Shown here: one piece after another, positions 1 to 8,766 of the stretch | How the letters are laid out: each line of letters opens with the position of its first letter | How positions within the stretch are numbered: position 1 is the first letter of the stretch | DNA from: an uncultured Litoreibacter sp. | GTDB lineage: Bacteria; Pseudomonadota; Alphaproteobacteria; Rhodobacterales; Rhodobacteraceae | Reading direction: 5' to 3' | NCBI GenBank assembly: GCA_947493265.1 | Contig: CANLQL010000002.1 | Span: 310,001-374,000, forward strand | Length of the DNA stretch: 64,000 nucleotides | The notes under the pieces: generated by a model | What the model saw: only the letters and a program-made list of their open reading frames with translations | What the model was told of the DNA's origin: nothing | Database searches by the model: none | Made by a program: the position numbers and the translations under genes

Positions 1-504
1 CTCTGGTGCGTTTTTCTTTGCCCAATGGGCCATCGTGTGGCGCAGTTTGTGGCCTTCAAGATCACGCTTGTTGGACGCGATCAGCGAAATATCTTCGTGT
101 TTTGTCAGGGCAAGATCGCGCCATTCCGGAACCCAGCTTGTGCCAAAGGCCAGAAAGACCGCATTTGGCGCGGTGGCCAGCAGTTTTGGATTGCAGGTCA
201 GGATATGGGTAAAACGGCGATGAAACAGACGTGCAAGTCGCATGTGGCGACGGTGGATCGCTGCGGGCTCCACGATCATTAGCGACACTTGTGCCTTCAG
301 TGATCTCAACCGGGTCAGCCATAGGCTGCTGGAGGGATAGAAGACCAAATGGTCGCTGGCGCGCAGGTCGTTTATGGTCCCGCCGACAAGCCTGTCAGGT
401 TTTCCCAGCGGCCAATCCAATTGAGACAAGGCGCAGGTCGCAAACTCCGCGTCCGGACGCATCCCGTAGGGAACAATAGCGATTGCCGGTTCTGCGTCGT
501 CCAT
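1..504 (-). CDS. GT10-like (fucosyltransferase-type) glycosyltransferase, partial at window edge
   Basis: 168 codons are open from an ATG at 504 to the left edge, so the C-terminus lies outside the window. The stretch LIASNKRDLEGHKLRH resembles the conserved region of GT10 alpha-1,3/4-fucosyltransferase-like enzymes, which transfer fucose or related sugars from GDP-sugars to surface glycans. It also holds an N-terminal part with a possible Rossmann-like segment (residues 1-70). The gene diverges from the FkbM methyltransferase and sits near a GT11 fucosyltransferase, which fits a fucosylated polysaccharide. The family call rests on one motif in a partial protein; another GT-B transferase is possible. 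Confidence 0.6.
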   Translation of the reverse strand, partial: MDDAEPAIAIVPYGMRPDAEFATCALSQLDWPLGKPDRLVGGTINDLRASDHLVFYPSSSLWLTRLRSLKAQVSLMIVEPAAIHRRHMRLARLFHRRFTHILTCNPKLLATAPNAVFLAFGTSWVPEWRDLALTKHEDISLIASNKRDLEGHKLRHTMAHWAKKNAPE

Positions 505-601
505 GGTGGGCCCCGGTATGGATTGAAACTTGCGCTGGATGTTGGCATCCATAGGGTACATATGTCCCCCAGAGCGCTCCACCCACAAGAGGAAAGCACC
601 T

Positions 602-1267
602 TTGCCCTCCAAACTGCAGAAGTTCCTGACCAAACGCTGGCGTATCCTGACCGACCCGTCCTACCGTGCGTTCCGCGCCGAGATTAAGCGGTTCTTCCGG
701 GAACGGGGACGTGGCACGCCAAGTGACTACGCGGATTTGACACCGTCTTCTGTGGTCTTTGACCTCGGCGGCTATCGGGGGGAATGGGCCGCGCTGATGC
801 GGGGGAAATACGACTGTACAGTCCATGTTTTTGAACCGCATCCCGGCTTTGCAGAGACAATAGAGACGCGGTTTGCCGATGACCCGAAAGTGGTCGTGCA
901 CGCCTGCGCGTTGGGCTCTGGCGAAGGAGTGTTGATGTTGTCAGATGCTGCGGACGGATCGTCGGCGTTTTCAAAGGGGGCGCCTAATGTCGAAGGGCGG
1001 GTCCGGGCCGCAGACCCGTTCATCGCGTCCTTAGGGTGCGACGAAATCGCCGCCACCAAGATCAATATCGAAGGGGGGGAGTTCGACGTGCTGCCCCATC
1101 TGATCGAAACCGGGGCAATTTCCAAGTTCCGCACGCTGACCGTCCAATTTCATGATTTCGCGCCAGACGCGGTTGCCGCAAGACAGGCCATTCGCGAAGG
1201 TCTTTCAAAGACCCATACCTGTAGCTGGAATTACGAATTTGTCTGGGAAGAGTGGGAGCGTATCTAA
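602..1267 (+). CDS. FkbM-family SAM-dependent methyltransferase
   Basis: A 221-residue class I methyltransferase. The SAM-binding motif is VFDLGGYRGEWA, followed by an acidic strand end (VFEPHPGF) and KINIEGGEFDVL, a hallmark of FkbM-domain enzymes that O-methylate sugars and other small molecules. I chose the TTG start at 602 because AGAGGAAAG lies just upstream at a good distance. An in-frame ATG at 530 would add 24 residues that do not look like the family and would place the start next to the divergent gene. It probably modifies the same surface glycan that the neighbouring transferases build. It is convergent with the GT11 gene, two bases apart. Confidence 0.85.
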   Translation: MPSKLQKFLTKRWRILTDPSYRAFRAEIKRFFRERGRGTPSDYADLTPSSVVFDLGGYRGEWAALMRGKYDCTVHVFEPHPGFAETIETRFADDPKVVVHACALGSGEGVLMLSDAADGSSAFSKGAPNVEGRVRAADPFIASLGCDEIAATKINIEGGEFDVLPHLIETGAISKFRTLTVQFHDFAPDAVAARQAIREGLSKTHTCSWNYEFVWEEWERI

Positions 1268-1269
1268 GG

Positions 1270-2121
1270 TCAACCCGCGGTTTTGATCCGGTGCCAAGTT
1301 TTGGGCAGGATGTCGGGATTGTGCAATTTATCGTTGCCAAACCATGTCGCAGGCCCGGCGACGACTTTGTTCGGGTTCGAATTTAACCAGGCCCCCCACC
1401 ACGAAAACGACGAATTTGCGATGACGTTGTGCTGGCAAAGGCTCATCAGGCGCAGGTCTTCGTAATCTGTTGTTGGTCCGTTAAAATCGACGATGGTTTT
1501 TTCGAACGGCAGCGGCAGGTTTTCGCGCGCCCAGTCCGGTTCATCAGAGAAGACGAACACATGCGGCGTGGCGTCTGTCAGGGTGGCGACCTTTTCCAAT
1601 GCAGCTTGGTAATACGCCTCCGTGCAGACATTATGCGCGGCCAGTGCCAGATAATCGCCGCGTCGGACATGTAGCGAGACAGCGGCGTGTTCCGAGATCT
1701 TTGCGGCCATTTCGGCATTCTGGGTGCTGGGCGGCGTCGTGATTTGCAGGTCATCCCGCAGCGTCGCCTCGATGGGCAAAAAATACTGCTGACTTTGCCA
1801 ATAACCATGCAAATAAGTGTCATCCGACCAGGTTTCAAAGCTCGGATCGTACCCCAAGCCTTTCTCGCGCTGTAATTTCGGGTGGCGTCCGAAAAGCCGC
1901 CAAAGCCCGTATTTCACCAACCCGTCGGATTTGATCGGTGGCAGCTGGTCTGCAGATGACAGCGTCCAGTTGAAATGCGCTTTGCACGGCCTGAACCCGA
2001 TCTCAGGCAAGGTGCGTTCATCTATCGCCAGATCAGTCCCAAGACGCGTCGCCAGCGCGCGCCCGGCCGCGTATTGAAACAGTTGATTGCCCAACCCGCC
2101 ATGAAGCCGTGTGATGATCAT
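1270..2121 (-). CDS. Alpha-1,2-fucosyltransferase, GT11 family
   Basis: A 283-residue enzyme of normal GT11 length. The N-terminus MIITRLHGGLGNQLFQYAAG is the typical GDP-fucose transferase start, and VSLHVRRGDYL holds the HxRRxDY donor-binding motif. NSSFSWWGAWL near the C-terminus is also family-typical. It would transfer L-fucose from GDP-fucose in alpha-1,2 linkage onto a surface oligosaccharide in the cytoplasm. The start at 2121 overlaps the stop of the upstream GT25 gene in an ATGA, so the two are translationally coupled. A longer open frame upstream overlaps that gene in another frame and is not used. Confidence 0.93.
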   Translation of the reverse strand: MIITRLHGGLGNQLFQYAAGRALATRLGTDLAIDERTLPEIGFRPCKAHFNWTLSSADQLPPIKSDGLVKYGLWRLFGRHPKLQREKGLGYDPSFETWSDDTYLHGYWQSQQYFLPIEATLRDDLQITTPPSTQNAEMAAKISEHAAVSLHVRRGDYLALAAHNVCTEAYYQAALEKVATLTDATPHVFVFSDEPDWARENLPLPFEKTIVDFNGPTTDYEDLRLMSLCQHNVIANSSFSWWGAWLNSNPNKVVAGPATWFGNDKLHNPDILPKTWHRIKTAG

Positions 2122-2834
2122 GCAGAAACACTCTTTCTTGATAGCCGCGCGACGGTTCGTCGGTAGCTCAGGCGGTGCCATTCGCGGGTTACTTTTTCCG
2201 GGATAGACTTGTTGCTGCTGACCGTACTGTCGGCCAGAACATCGACAAGGCCCGACGGGTCGATGGCGGCAACTTGAATGCCGGTATGCCAATGCATCTG
2301 CAAAAATGTGTCTACGGGGCGGTCGAAGGGAGCGGTCAATTCCAGCAGTTTTTTGGCCGCCTTGCGACTGACCAACTGGCCGGACGTGCGCAATGGCGTA
2401 ACCTCTGGAACGTAGAGTTTTGCAGGCCCCTCTTGGTCTACTACAGCGCCGCTTACAGATCGTGTCTGGAACTGAATGTAACCCAAGGCTTTGATATGGC
2501 GTTGTGCCAAGGCCAATGCTTCGCGGAAGCCGGTGCTTATTTGCATATCGTCCTCAATGATCAGCGCGGACGCCGCATCTGTCGCGAGCAAGGCCTGCCA
2601 GGCGTTGCGGTGGCTCAGAAAACAGCCGACCTCACTTTGTCCGAGGGGAAACGGGTATTCTGGAGGCACTTGCGACGGTTGGTAGGCGCGCGCCAGTTGT
2701 TCGTCCGACAGTTGCCGCCCGTCTGTGGCGTCGAGGATTTCACAAGGCACACCACAATTGTCGCAGAGATCGGTTGCATATTTCAGCCGCGCTTCCGCAC
2801 GACGCAAATGGATGACAAAACCGACGGTATTCAT
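2118..2834 (-). CDS. Glycosyltransferase family 25 (LPS/surface glycan type)
   Basis: A 238-residue GT25-type transferase. It begins with a strand FVIHLRRAEARL and shows GCFLSHRNAWQALL and LIIEDDMQIS, the family pattern with the EDD metal-binding acidic motif. Such enzymes add galactose or related sugars to lipo-oligosaccharide or glycans. The ATG at 2834 is preferred to a TTG six bases earlier. It is the first gene of a two-gene minus-strand unit with the GT11 gene (4-base overlap). The sugar transferred cannot be read from the sequence. Confidence 0.88.
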   Translation of the reverse strand: MNTVGFVIHLRRAEARLKYATDLCDNCGVPCEILDATDGRQLSDEQLARAYQPSQVPPEYPFPLGQSEVGCFLSHRNAWQALLATDAASALIIEDDMQISTGFREALALAQRHIKALGYIQFQTRSVSGAVVDQEGPAKLYVPEVTPLRTSGQLVSRKAAKKLLELTAPFDRPVDTFLQMHWHTGIQVAAIDPSGLVDVLADSTVSSNKSIPEKVTREWHRLSYRRTVARLSRKSVSA

Positions 2835-2997
2835 ACCCAATAGCTAGCCGATAAGTGCTGTTGGGTACACCGGAATTGTGTTTCCGGATCAGGGCCTGAT
2901 GATGGAAACAAGGGGCCACCGCAAAATCCGGGGTGATCCAAACACAGTTCAATGCTAAGCAACTTGGAAATTCGCGAAGCTGGGCTGGAATACGACT

Positions 2998-3822
2998 ATG
3001 GAATTGAACTTGATCCGCCGACTTTTCTACAAAAAGCGCAAGTATTATGATGACGACTTTGACTGGGAAAATTACACGGCAGACAGCTACAAGCGGCGGA
3101 TAACGACAGATATTGAACCGCAGTTTGCGACGACATCTGACGACGCGGCGATGACTTTTGATCAGGCGACCGGCGTGGTCTCTACCGGATCGAAGCCATT
3201 GCATCCCAACCACCATCTTATTCTGGAAGCGATTGGTCAGCTTCAGCCAGCCTCAGTTCATGAGGTCGGCTGCGGGGCAGGGGATCACGTGGCCCATGCC
3301 AAAGCGTTGTTTCCTGACATCGCGGTTTCTGGTGGGGATCGGGGCGCGACACAGCTGGCCCTGGCCATGGAGCGCCATCCTGATCTTAGCAATCAATTGG
3401 GTTTGCAGGACATTACCATGCCGTTTTCAAAGGCGTGGCCGAAAGCTGATCTGGTCTATACGCAGGCGGTTTTAATGCATATCCACACTGCCGTCAGCCA
3501 TTTCGTTGCATTGTCGAACATCGTGCGGTTGGCCAACAAGTATGTGTTGCTGATGGAAAACGTGCAGTGTCATAACTTCGTCGAAGAGGTTTTGGCCCTG
3601 CGCGACGGCGGTCATCTGGACTGGGACGATGTGAATTTGTACCGGTTTGAAGGCTCCACCGGGGCGGGCGCTATCTTGCTGTCCAAGACCAAGCTTGATC
3701 TGCCCGAACTCAGCTCGGATGCGCAAATGCGAAACGGAGTAAAGCCATCCGCCAGACGTCTCAAGCGGGCGCGTGAGGACAGTGATCGCGGTGCGTTCGG
3801 GTTTCCAGCCCCGAAGGGCTAG
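2998..3822 (+). CDS. Class I SAM-dependent methyltransferase
   Basis: A 274-residue protein with an N-terminal basic and acidic segment (about residues 1-75) and a methyltransferase fold starting at VHEVGCGAGDHV (motif I). The acidic strand follows near VSGGDRG and motif IV near ADLVYTQAVLMHIH. The C-terminal 30 residues are basic and probably disordered. It stands alone on the plus strand in the glycan cluster, so a role in modifying glycan or a glycan precursor is inferred. The substrate is unknown. Confidence 0.75.
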   Translation: MELNLIRRLFYKKRKYYDDDFDWENYTADSYKRRITTDIEPQFATTSDDAAMTFDQATGVVSTGSKPLHPNHHLILEAIGQLQPASVHEVGCGAGDHVAHAKALFPDIAVSGGDRGATQLALAMERHPDLSNQLGLQDITMPFSKAWPKADLVYTQAVLMHIHTAVSHFVALSNIVRLANKYVLLMENVQCHNFVEEVLALRDGGHLDWDDVNLYRFEGSTGAGAILLSKTKLDLPELSSDAQMRNGVKPSARRLKRAREDSDRGAFGFPAPKG

Positions 3823-3840
3823 AAATCCTGGCTTGCCAGA

Positions 3841-5718
3841 TCAGGCGTTTTCCCAAGGACGTGTGAAGTCCCCCAAAGTCGCGCTCAGCTTGGCTTGGTC
3901 GACGCTATCTTGCGCTTTGATCTGTGCCACAAGACCGCGTTTCTTGTCTTCGATGACGGAGACGACTTCGGCATCCAGCCCGGCGTCCGACAGGGCTGCA
4001 TTGTAGATACGTGTGATCGCTGACTTTCGCAGGTCTGGCTTGAAGATTTTGCCAACGGCGGTTTTTGGCAACTCGTCCATGATTTCAAGATATTTCGGAT
4101 GCGCGGCGCGTTCGTGGATATGTTTCTTCGCATAATCCATCAGGTCGTCCTTGGATGCGGTCGCTCCGGCAACAAGTTCTACGTAGACGCATGGAAGCTC
4201 GCCGGAATGCGCATCGGGTTGTCCGATTGCACCTGCGAATGCGACGTCTTCATGGCCTGCCAAAGCCTCTTCAATCTCGGCAGGGTCGATATTGTGACCT
4301 CCTCGGATGATCAGATCCTTGGCCCGACCTGTGATCCACAGATAGCCATCAGGATCAACGCGGCCCAGATCGCCGGTACGCAAGAATTTGTTTTCATAGA
4401 ACAAATCGACGTTCTTTGCGGCTTCGGTATAGGTGTTGCCTTCAAACACACCGGGGTTGGACACGCAGATCTCGCCAATTTCATCCGGCGCGCATTCTTT
4501 GCCGTTCGCGACACTGCGGATGCTGATTTCGGTATGCGGGAACGGAAGCCCAATGGACCCGATCTTCTTTTCACCATGCGGTGGATTGATCGAAACAAGG
4601 CAGGTGCATTCCGTCAGCCCGTAGCCTTCCACGATGGTCAGCCCGCAAGTGTTCTCAAACCGTTTGTACAACTCCACCGGCAGCGGGGATGAGCCTGAGA
4701 ACGCGATTTGCATCGTTGAAATATCCGCGTCCACCGGGCGTTGCATCAGCGCAGAGATCGCCGTGGGAACTGTGATCATGAACGTAACTTTGTAGCGTTC
4801 GATCAGTTTCCAGAAATTGTCGAACACACCGTCGCCGCGATAGCCTTGCGGGGTCGGGAAGACCACATGCGACCCGGACGCAATCACACTCATCAAGACC
4901 ACGTGGCTTGCGAAGACGTGGAACAATGGTAGCGGACAGATCAGCACATCTTTTTCATCAAAGAGCAGTGTTTTGCCCAGCCACCCGTTATAGACCACGC
5001 CGGAATATTTGTGTTGCGCCACTTTCGGCATCCCGGTGGTGCCGCCAGTGTGGAAATAGAACGCCACGCGGTCCCCTTCGCTGTCAGCGAAGTCCAGTGT
5101 CGTGTTTTGCTTTTTGCGCTCGGCCTCGAAATCAAGAATGGTCGCGGAATGGCTGACCGGGTTTTTCGGACGGATCAGCGGAACAATCAGCTTCTTCAGG
5201 CCAGTTAGGTAGTGCAGCAGGTCAACTTCAAGCACATGGGTGACATTCGGCGCGCCAGCCACCGCTTCAGCAACTTTCTGGCCTACATCAGTTTTCGGGA
5301 ACGCCTTCAAGGTTACCACGACCTTGGCTTCCGTTTCGCGCAGAATGGCCGAGATTTGCGTCGGTTCCAGCAGCGGGTTGATCGGGTTGACGATCCCAGC
5401 GATGGAGCCACCCAAAAGCGTCAGCGCAGTTTCGGTTGCATTTGGCAGGATGAAGGCAACGACGTCCGTTTCACCGATCCCAAGGGACCGGAACAGGTTC
5501 GCGGTTTGACAGGTGCGGGCGTAAAGCTCTGACCAGCTGAGCGTTTCTTTCGGGTCTGTCGGGCCAGACGTCAGCTGGTAGCTGAACGCATCGCGATCAG
5601 GAAACGCATCGCGCGTCCGTTTGAGAAATTGGTTCATCGTCGCTGGCAGGTCGCGATCTTCCCATTTCGATTCCGCTTCGATCCGGTCGCGGTCCACGCG
5701 TCCTGCATATGTCGCCAT
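3841..5718 (-). CDS. Acyl-CoA synthetase (AMP-forming)
   Basis: A 625-residue ANL-superfamily ligase that activates a carboxylic acid as acyl-AMP and then acyl-CoA. Visible motifs are the P-loop FHTGGTTGMPKVA, EGYGLTECT, TGDLGRVDPDGY and the C-terminal catalytic-lysine region KTAVGKIFKPDLRK. The length and the N-terminal extension match the acyl-CoA synthetases common in Rhodobacterales. GGGAGAA lies upstream of the ATG at 5718. The chain length of the substrate cannot be told. It is monocistronic, convergent with the methyltransferase to its left. Confidence 0.9.
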   Translation of the reverse strand: MATYAGRVDRDRIEAESKWEDRDLPATMNQFLKRTRDAFPDRDAFSYQLTSGPTDPKETLSWSELYARTCQTANLFRSLGIGETDVVAFILPNATETALTLLGGSIAGIVNPINPLLEPTQISAILRETEAKVVVTLKAFPKTDVGQKVAEAVAGAPNVTHVLEVDLLHYLTGLKKLIVPLIRPKNPVSHSATILDFEAERKKQNTTLDFADSEGDRVAFYFHTGGTTGMPKVAQHKYSGVVYNGWLGKTLLFDEKDVLICPLPLFHVFASHVVLMSVIASGSHVVFPTPQGYRGDGVFDNFWKLIERYKVTFMITVPTAISALMQRPVDADISTMQIAFSGSSPLPVELYKRFENTCGLTIVEGYGLTECTCLVSINPPHGEKKIGSIGLPFPHTEISIRSVANGKECAPDEIGEICVSNPGVFEGNTYTEAAKNVDLFYENKFLRTGDLGRVDPDGYLWITGRAKDLIIRGGHNIDPAEIEEALAGHEDVAFAGAIGQPDAHSGELPCVYVELVAGATASKDDLMDYAKKHIHERAAHPKYLEIMDELPKTAVGKIFKPDLRKSAITRIYNAALSDAGLDAEVVSVIEDKKRGLVAQIKAQDSVDQAKLSATLGDFTRPWENA

Positions 5719-5836
5719 GATGTTCTCCCTTTACCCGTCAAACGCGGGTTTTTCTCCCTCCAAGCAAGATGGAAGGAAATGTGTTTTTTCGCAAGTCTGA
5801 CGCTACGCCATAACGTTTTTTGGGCTTGCAAAAAGA

Positions 5837-5863
5837 AACGGCCGCAGCGGAACTGCGACCGTT
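5837..5863 (-). terminator. Hairpin terminator downstream of kbp
   Basis: An 11-bp stem (AACGGTCGCAG with CTGCGGCCGTT on the minus strand, one G-T pair) closes a 5-base loop and is followed by a T-rich run, about 35 bases after the kbp stop. The plus strand also has TTTT after the stem, so it may be weakly bidirectional. Confidence 0.75.
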
Positions 5864-5897
5864 TTGACAGACTAATTGCCCGTGAGCGTAGATCGGA

Positions 5898-6323
5898 TCA
5901 GTCCTGCGGGATGCGCAGAACCTGACCTGGATAGATTTTGTCCGGGTGGGTCAACATTGGTTTGTTGGCCTCAAAGATTTCTTGGTAACGTGCGCCATTG
6001 CCAAGTGTTTTTGCTGAGATACCCCAAAGCGTATCGCCTTTGACGACTGTGTGGAACACCGGGTCAGACCCTTTGACTTCATCTTCAACTGCGGCCACGC
6101 CCTCGACGTTACCAACAGCAAGGATGATCTTTTCTTTGATCTCTTGGCTGACGGCGTCGCCTTCGACTTTGACCGTGTCACCATCGACAGTAATGTCGAG
6201 CCCTGATGCGTCCAACCCAAGGTCGCTGATCTCTTTTTGAAGGGTGTCTGCGTCAGGTTGCGCAGCTTCTGCTGATCCAAAAAGCGATTTGCCAGCGTCT
6301 TTTACGAAATTCCAAAGTCCCAT
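5898..6323 (-). CDS. kbp: Kbp/YgaU-like BON plus LysM protein
   Basis: A 141-residue protein close in length to E. coli Kbp, a cytosolic K+-binding protein. It has the typical N-terminus MGLWNFVKDAGKSLFG, a BON domain (about residues 25-85, ending near VEGVAAVEDEV) and a C-terminal LysM domain (HTVVKGDTLWGISAKTLG to PGQVLRIPQD). There is no signal peptide, in keeping with a cytoplasmic Kbp. The ATG at 6323 is chosen because it gives the family N-terminus; a start four codons earlier is possible. A terminator follows at 5837-5863. Confidence 0.9.
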   Translation of the reverse strand: MGLWNFVKDAGKSLFGSAEAAQPDADTLQKEISDLGLDASGLDITVDGDTVKVEGDAVSQEIKEKIILAVGNVEGVAAVEDEVKGSDPVFHTVVKGDTLWGISAKTLGNGARYQEIFEANKPMLTHPDKIYPGQVLRIPQD

Positions 6324-6409
6324 CGGGGCCCCCATTTTTGAAACGATATTGATAACGTGAAGGGAAGATGGTCGGTTGTGCGGCGTTAGGCAAGCGCTTT
6401 AGGGGGGAA

Positions 6410-8197
6410 TTATTCGGCCGCGATGTCAGCGGTGAATTGCAGACGCGCCAGCCGCGCATAAAGCCCACCTTCCGCCACAAGTGCGTCATGGCTGCCTTGC
6501 GCAACGATTTCGCCCTTGTCAAAGACGATGATCCGGTCGGCTTTCTTGACGGTTGCTAGGCGGTGCGCGACCACGAGCGTGGTGCGGTTTTCGGACAGGG
6601 TTTCAACCGCCTTTTGAACCGCGGCTTCGCTTTCGGCATCCAGCGCGCTTGTTGCCTCGTCCAGCAAAAGGATCGGCGCGTCGCGCAAAATAGCGCGCGC
6701 AATCGCGATGCGTTGTTTTTGGCCCCCCGACAGCATCACGCCGCGTTCGCCGACGTAGCTTTCATAGCCATCGGGCAGCGCGCTGAGAAATTCGTGGGCG
6801 GCGGCTGCCTTGGCTGCGTCTTCAACCTCAGCGTCCGTTGCGTCGGGGCGGCCAAAGCGGATGTTCTCACGTGCTGAGGTGGCAAAGATCACCGGGTCTT
6901 GCGGCACCAGCGCGATAGAGGCGCGGAACGCTTCACGCGCGACATCTTTCAGCTCGGTTCCGTCTACTGTAATGCGACCTTGATCAGGATCGTAGAAACG
7001 CAGCAACAACTGAATGATCGTGGTTTTCCCCGCGCCAGACGGTCCCACAAGTGCGATCGTCTCACCCGGTTTTACATCCAGCGAGACGTTGTTCAGCGCG
7101 GCAATATTTGGCCGGGACGGATAGTGGAATGTCACGTTCTCAAAGCCAACCGCCCCCGTCAGTTTCGGCAATTCCTTGGGCGCGCCAGGGTCTTTGACAT
7201 TGTCCTCCGACTCCAGCAGCTCAACCAGCCGTTCCGTGGCTCCGGCGGCGCGTTGCAGCTCTCCCCAGATTTCTGAGAGCGCGGCCACACCGCCTGCGAC
7301 CATGATCGCGTAGATCAGGAACTGAACCAGTTCTCCCTCGGTCATCGTGTCTGCGCGGACGTCGCGGGCCCCGATCCAAAGAACGCCGACAATTCCGGTG
7401 AAAACGAGGAAGATCACGATCACGGTCATCACCGCCCGAGTACCGATCCGTTTGCGCGCCGCGTCGTAAGACTTTTCGGTGAAATAGCCGAAGCGCGCGC
7501 GGGAGGGGGCTTCATGGGTAAACGCTTGTACCGTTTGTACAGCAAGCAAAGCCTCTGAGGCATTGCCAGAACTGGCGGCGATCTGGTCCTGGTTCTCGCG
7601 GCTCAAAACCCGCAGGCGCCGGCCCAGAACGATGATCGGGATGATCACGGCAGGCACAATCAGCAACACCAGCCCGGTCAGCTTTGCGGATGTCAAAAGC
7701 ATCAAGGCCAAGCCGCCAAAGAAGATCAGAACGTTGCGCAGGGCAATCGAAACAGACGACCCAATCACCGACAGAATCAACGTGGTATCGGTTGTGATCC
7801 GGGACAAGACTTCCCCGGTCATGATCTTTTCGAAAAAGGCGGGGCTCATGCCGATGGTCTTGTCGAACAGGGCCTTACGAATGTCGGCGACAACCCGTTC
7901 GCCAAGGCGCGTGACAAGATAATAGCGAAGGCCCGTGCCAAGCGCCAAAAGCGTCGCAATGGCGAGTGCTGCCAGAAAATACTGATCAAGCAAAGCGGCC
8001 TCGTCGGTTTCAAATCCGTCGATGACGCGCCGAACAGCCATTGGCAAAATAAGGGAAACCGCCGCAGTCATCGTCAAGGCCGCGATAGCCAGAAGCATCA
8101 GGCCGGTATAGGGGCGCATGAATGGCCAAAGCGCGCTCAAAGCCCGAAAATTTTTCGACTTTTCCCGTTCTTGTTCGCTTGAATTGACGTCTGACAT
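6410..8197 (-). CDS. ABC transporter, fused permease and ATPase (MsbA-like exporter)
   Basis: A 595-residue half-transporter. Residues about 20-310 form the six-helix ABC_membrane domain. Residues about 345-590 are the ATPase with Walker A VGPSGAGKTT, signature LSGGQKQRIAIARAIL and Walker B LLLDEATSALD. It should work as a homodimer in the inner membrane and export a lipid or hydrophobic compound. The substrate is not evident. It is the last resident gene before the tRNA-Gly insertion site of the island. Confidence 0.92.
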   Translation of the reverse strand: MSDVNSSEQEREKSKNFRALSALWPFMRPYTGLMLLAIAALTMTAAVSLILPMAVRRVIDGFETDEAALLDQYFLAALAIATLLALGTGLRYYLVTRLGERVVADIRKALFDKTIGMSPAFFEKIMTGEVLSRITTDTTLILSVIGSSVSIALRNVLIFFGGLALMLLTSAKLTGLVLLIVPAVIIPIIVLGRRLRVLSRENQDQIAASSGNASEALLAVQTVQAFTHEAPSRARFGYFTEKSYDAARKRIGTRAVMTVIVIFLVFTGIVGVLWIGARDVRADTMTEGELVQFLIYAIMVAGGVAALSEIWGELQRAAGATERLVELLESEDNVKDPGAPKELPKLTGAVGFENVTFHYPSRPNIAALNNVSLDVKPGETIALVGPSGAGKTTIIQLLLRFYDPDQGRITVDGTELKDVAREAFRASIALVPQDPVIFATSARENIRFGRPDATDAEVEDAAKAAAAHEFLSALPDGYESYVGERGVMLSGGQKQRIAIARAILRDAPILLLDEATSALDAESEAAVQKAVETLSENRTTLVVAHRLATVKKADRIIVFDKGEIVAQGSHDALVAEGGLYARLARLQFTADIAAE

Positions 8198-8282
8198 CTG
8201 TTCCCCGAAACCGCTTAAACTGGCTTACCCAAAGGTCTGCAAACCCGCAAGCGTGGCGTAGAAAAACGATGATGAAAAATCC

Positions 8283-8329
8283 TGGAGCGGGTAGCGGGAA
8301 TCGAACCCGCACCTTAAGCTTGGAAGGCT
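8283..8329 (-). pseudogene. Split tRNA-Gly(UCC): stranded 3' half (island left junction)
   Basis: These 47 bases are identical to the 3' half of the intact tRNA-Gly at 8420-8493, from the anticodon loop through the T arm, acceptor strand and CCA. Identity stops abruptly after the 11-base core CTTGGAAGGCT (8319-8329). Joined to 42329-42355 it would rebuild a full tRNA-Gly(UCC). I read it as the chromosomal 3' half left when an element inserted at the anticodon loop, that is attL. Confidence 0.85.
8319..8329. repeat. attL core, 11 bp
   Basis: CTTGGAAGGCT, the anticodon-loop part of tRNA-Gly, occurs here, inside the intact tRNA (8456-8466) and at the right junction (42318-42328). It is the sequence shared by both broken tRNA halves, so it is the likely crossover region of the integrase at 41108-42187. 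Confidence 0.75.
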
Positions 8330-8419
8330 GAGGTTTAAAATTCCAAAAAACGAATGTAAACATGAATTTAGGTGAAATTCATTTCTCTTTTGGTAGGTAA
8401 TTTGTCTGATTTGATTTCT

Positions 8420-8493
8420 TGGAGCGGGTAGCGGGAATCGAACCCGCACCTTAAGCTTGGAAGGCTCTTATGATACCATTTCACCATACCCGC
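8420..8493 (-). tRNA. tRNA-Gly (anticodon UCC)
   Basis: A full cloverleaf reads from 8493 to 8420: acceptor strand GCGGGTA pairs with TACCCGC, the anticodon loop is CTTCCAA (UCC), the T arm is GCGGGTTCGATTCCCGC and CCA is encoded (8422-8420). One pair at the top of the anticodon stem is mismatched. A good promoter lies upstream at 8507-8535. By position it belongs to the island and would replace the resident gene that the insertion split. Confidence 0.95.
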
Positions 8494-8672
8494 TCGAAGG
8501 ATTCAGGCTATATTTTACTGGGTCATTGGCGTCAAGCGTATATCTCATTCAAGTGGCATGGGACTTCGAGCAGCCGCTAACTTGTGCAACGAATTTACAT
8601 TCACATTAGTTTTTTGGTAATTTTTTCTTCTTCTAACAAACTTGGGCGGGAGGCGGACATTCGCTGCGGGTG
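8456..8672. repeat. Direct repeat, left copy (tRNA 5' half, promoter and leader)
   Basis: About 217 bases align with 42318-42535. The first 105 bases are nearly identical (tRNA 5' half and promoter). After that the two drift but keep islands such as ATTCGCTGC and GGTGCG. This means the island brought its own diverged tRNA-Gly with native upstream DNA from a related genome, or that the region was duplicated long ago. Confidence 0.7.
8507..8535 (-). promoter_or_regulatory. Promoter of intact tRNA-Gly
   Basis: On the minus strand, TTGACG (8535-8530) and TATAGC (8512-8507) are separated by exactly 17 bases, and the tRNA starts 13 bases further on. The same arrangement is kept at 42369-42397. Confidence 0.75.
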
Positions 8673-8766
8673 CGCAGGGGACACTGCACAATGACGGGTG
8701 CGGACATTCGTGGGTCTGCTATCAGTAGGCAGCAACTCAATACCTGCCGCCGAAACTAACCGAATT

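Noticed and set aside
3808-3822. Hairpin at the end of the methyltransferase gene as terminator
   Set aside because: AGCCC/GGGCT with a CGAA loop lies at the gene end but has no T run on either strand.
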